From Sulfurimonas sediminis (GTDB taxonomy: Bacteria; Campylobacterota; Campylobacteria; Campylobacterales; Sulfurimonadaceae), in NCBI RefSeq assembly GCF_014905115.1, contig NZ_CP041235.1:1302001-1366000 (forward strand): a DNA stretch of 64,000 nucleotides. Direction: 5' to 3'. Shown here piece by piece: positions 61,984 to 64,000 of this stretch. The position numbers were made by a program, and so were the translations under genes. Below the pieces are notes generated by a model. The model made no database searches and was not told the DNA's origin. It worked only from the letters and a program-made list of their open reading frames with translations. Position 1 is the stretch's first letter. Every line of letters begins with the position of its first letter.

Positions 61984-63174
61984 TTAGTATATAATTACTT
62001 TTCCAAAAAGCTCCTCACCGTTATAAAGTGACTGAGCATTCTTTATCACTTTTTTTTCTTTTGTATCAAAAAGAACAACGTTTGCCTTTTGTCCTGTTTC
62101 TATCAAACCTGCCTGCATATTGATACATTTGGCAGGATTTTGTACGCACAATCGCACCAACTCAGGCATAGAAATCATGCCCGAGTGTACCAGTTTTGTA
62201 TAGTAAAGAGGCAGTGCATCTTCTAGCGCTTCACATCCGTATGCCGCATCAAAAAATGCCACTTCTTTGTTTACAGGCGAGTTTGGCTGATGCAGGACAC
62301 TCAAGAGATCTATATCGCCATTTTTCAAAGCTTCTTGCAAAAGAAGGACATCATCTTTGCTTGCCAGAGGAGGATTGAGTTTTGCCGTTGTATTAAAACC
62401 TTCACAGGCTTCATCAGAACAAATCAAGTGATGCACGGAGACTTCACAGCTTACATGTACACCCTCTTTTTTTGCCTTGGAGATAAGCTCTATAGAACGC
62501 GGTGAAGCAATGGACTTAAAGAGTATTTTTATATCAAAATATCTTGCTATTTCTATCATTCGTGATACATGTAACACTTCACTCAGCTCAGGAATTCCCG
62601 CAAGTCCGAGTTTTGAGCTGACATCTCCTTCTAACATTACACCGGCATTAATGAGTGAGTTGTCTTCGGGCTTGCAAAAGAGTGTCACATCGTACATTTT
62701 GACATACTCTGCTATTTTTATGGCGATATTATTTTTAGCTATGGTGCTCATATAGGGAGCGACTACCCCTTTTTTGAGTAAAATTGCAATGTTTGAGAGA
62801 CTCATATCTTCTTTAAGGGCATTGAGCATAAAGTCAATTTTCACCTCACTTATATCTTTGACACCGTTTTGTGCAAACTCCAAAACGACTTCATTATCTA
62901 TAGCAGGAGTAGAATCAGCATTTAATACAATATGCCCTACCCCGCCTTTTTTAGCCTCTTTTACAAGAGATTTGATATTTTTTGCATTTAAAGAGGAATC
63001 CAGCACTCTTACATTGGTATCTATAAGACTCGGCAGCAGATAGGCACCTTTGGCATCTATAACATTTTCATCCTGCAAATTTTCACCTATGGCGACAATC
63101 ACACCGTTTTGTATCTGTACATCGACATTTCTTTCTCCATTTACGTCACACACTACGGCATTTGATATAAGCAT
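61984..63174 (-). CDS. Dihydroorotase-like protein lacking the metal-binding motif
   Basis: A 396-residue amidohydrolase-fold protein similar to type I dihydroorotases in order and length (MLISNAVVCDVNGERNVDV, GAYLLPSLIDTNVRV, CEVSVHHLICSD, KLNPPLASKDDV). The HxH that binds zinc after the D in LxDxHVH is replaced by DTNVRV (52-57), and the late aspartate motif reads LSVLHQPNSP. It is therefore likely inactive and may act as the non-catalytic partner of aspartate transcarbamoylase (PyrX-like). An active dihydroorotase should be elsewhere. Confidence 0.8.
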   Translation of the reverse strand: MLISNAVVCDVNGERNVDVQIQNGVIVAIGENLQDENVIDAKGAYLLPSLIDTNVRVLDSSLNAKNIKSLVKEAKKGGVGHIVLNADSTPAIDNEVVLEFAQNGVKDISEVKIDFMLNALKEDMSLSNIAILLKKGVVAPYMSTIAKNNIAIKIAEYVKMYDVTLFCKPEDNSLINAGVMLEGDVSSKLGLAGIPELSEVLHVSRMIEIARYFDIKILFKSIASPRSIELISKAKKEGVHVSCEVSVHHLICSDEACEGFNTTAKLNPPLASKDDVLLLQEALKNGDIDLLSVLHQPNSPVNKEVAFFDAAYGCEALEDALPLYYTKLVHSGMISMPELVRLCVQNPAKCINMQAGLIETGQKANVVLFDTKEKKVIKNAQSLYNGEELFGKVIIY

Positions 63175-63229
63175 TTCAGACCACCTTTGATATAATGACG
63201 GTATTATAAATTATTAAGGCTTAAAACTC

Positions 63230-64000
63230 ATGAAAATTCTGGTATCAGCTCTCGAACACTCTGCAAATGTGCATCTTAAATCATTAAAAAAAGAGTTGGG
63301 AGATGATGTTGAGTTTATGGGTATTTTTGACAAAACACTCGGAAACCCTGTTGTAGATTTGAGAAGCCTTGCTATTATGGGTTTTGTGGATGCTTTGAAA
63401 AAATTGAGATTTTTTTTCAAACTTGCAGACGAAATGACAGAACTTGCAAAAGAGGCGGATAAAATACTGCTTATCGACTCTTCTGGCTTTAACCTGCCTC
63501 TTGCCAAAAAAATCAAAAAAAGATACCCGCAAAAAGAGATAATCTATTATATACTGCCCCAAGCCTGGGCGTGGAAGAAAAAACGCATTCCCGTTCTTGC
63601 CAAAACCATAGACAGGTTATGCTCTATTTTACCTTTTGAGCCGAGTTACTACCCAAAAGACGCTCCTATAGAATATGTCGGACATCCCTTGCTTGACCAG
63701 ATTACGCACTTTAAAGAATCCCTCAATGATGAAGTCCAAAATATCGTGTTTATGCCAGGCAGCCGAAAAGGTGAGATTACAAAACTCATGCCTGTTTTTA
63801 GAGAACTGACACAGCACTTACATGTAAAGGCTACACTGGTTATACCTGAGCATTTTTCCCAGACAGACATCAAGGCATTATATGGAGATATAAGTGATTT
63901 TGACATCACGCATGAACCGCATGAAGCCCTTTACAATGCGGATTTTGCTTTTATCTGCAGTGGAACGGCTACGCTTGAAGCGGCACTCATAGGTGTTCCT
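63230..64000 (+). CDS. lpxB: Lipid-A-disaccharide synthase, N-terminal part (cut by window edge)
   Basis: About 257 residues are present with no stop before the window ends. The start MKILVSALEHSANVHLKSL, the MGFVDALKKL segment, DSSGFNLPLAKK, YYILPQAWAWKKKRIP, EYVGHPLLD, VFMPGSRKGEI and FICSGTATLEAAL match LpxB, the glycosyltransferase that joins two acylated glucosamines in lipid A synthesis. ATG with AAGG upstream; a TATAAT box lies at 63191-63196. Confidence 0.93.
   Translation, partial: MKILVSALEHSANVHLKSLKKELGDDVEFMGIFDKTLGNPVVDLRSLAIMGFVDALKKLRFFFKLADEMTELAKEADKILLIDSSGFNLPLAKKIKKRYPQKEIIYYILPQAWAWKKKRIPVLAKTIDRLCSILPFEPSYYPKDAPIEYVGHPLLDQITHFKESLNDEVQNIVFMPGSRKGEITKLMPVFRELTQHLHVKATLVIPEHFSQTDIKALYGDISDFDITHEPHEALYNADFAFICSGTATLEAALIGVP

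Overview
The window is AT-rich chromosomal DNA from a Campylobacterota bacterium. Gene content points to a Sulfurimonas-like free-living member: SorAB-type sulfite dehydrogenase, a fused CcsBA cytochrome c assembly protein, the carboxynorspermidine route to polyamines, a MagIII-type DNA glycosylase, the short epsilon-type RecO, FlgS-like and FliN/FliO-like flagellar proteins, and many multidomain signalling proteins. Genes are tightly packed, often overlap by 1-14 bases, and frequently start with GTG or TTG behind a clear Shine-Dalgarno.

Layout. 1-1.4 kb: end of a CheX-like gene, fliN and a FliO-like gene. 1.4-12.8 kb (minus strand): hypothetical, dihydrouridine synthase, membrane protein, DksA, RlmH, ThiE-like, AccD, GltD and GltB. 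12.9-29.8 kb: RecO, MagIII, a GGDEF-EAL protein, a methyltransferase with a decayed relative nearby, the polyamine pair, DgkA with an MFS-acyltransferase fusion, then a redox locus: a porin behind a near-perfect Fur box, a secreted FMN-binding protein with the flavinylation motif, two small membrane proteins with histidines in their helices, and a five-heme cytochrome. ApbE, which attaches FMN, and RibBA, which feeds flavin synthesis, converge on it from the other strand. 29.9-30.1 kb: initiator tRNA-Met and tRNA-Gln behind a consensus promoter.

30.1-39.6 kb is an accessory island at the 3' end of tRNA-Gln. Copies of the tRNA 3' end lie at about 31.07 and 39.63 kb, and a 0.3-kb piece of the right flank (a 33-codon ORF plus the tail of an MCP gene) is duplicated inside. 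The island holds a RelE/ParE-type toxin-antitoxin pair and a retron: a candidate msr-msd RNA with a long hairpin, a nucleoside-deoxyribosyltransferase-like effector, and a reverse transcriptase with YADD and VTG motifs. Four insertion sequences, each with a readable target-site duplication, have landed in or around it. One (IS1182 family) splits the effector gene; joining the flanks through one CTAG copy restores a 306-codon frame. No integrase gene is visible.

39.8-64 kb is again core: a chemoreceptor with a CZB zinc domain, SorAB, HemH, CcsBA, an FlgS-like kinase, an M18 peptidase, a second toxin-antitoxin pair with its own operator, DnaE, an ATP-grasp/HhH fusion, EF-P, a STAS/SpoIIE-phosphatase pair with an altered receiver domain, Tgt, a dihydroorotase homologue without its metal motif, and the start of LpxB.

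Two genome-scale patterns stand out: a family of palindromic, MITE/REPIN-like intergenic elements (17.4, 47.0 and 61.9 kb), and a strongly over-represented palindrome, TTACATGTAA, that is absent from the island. All function calls come from reading the sequence; no database search was run.
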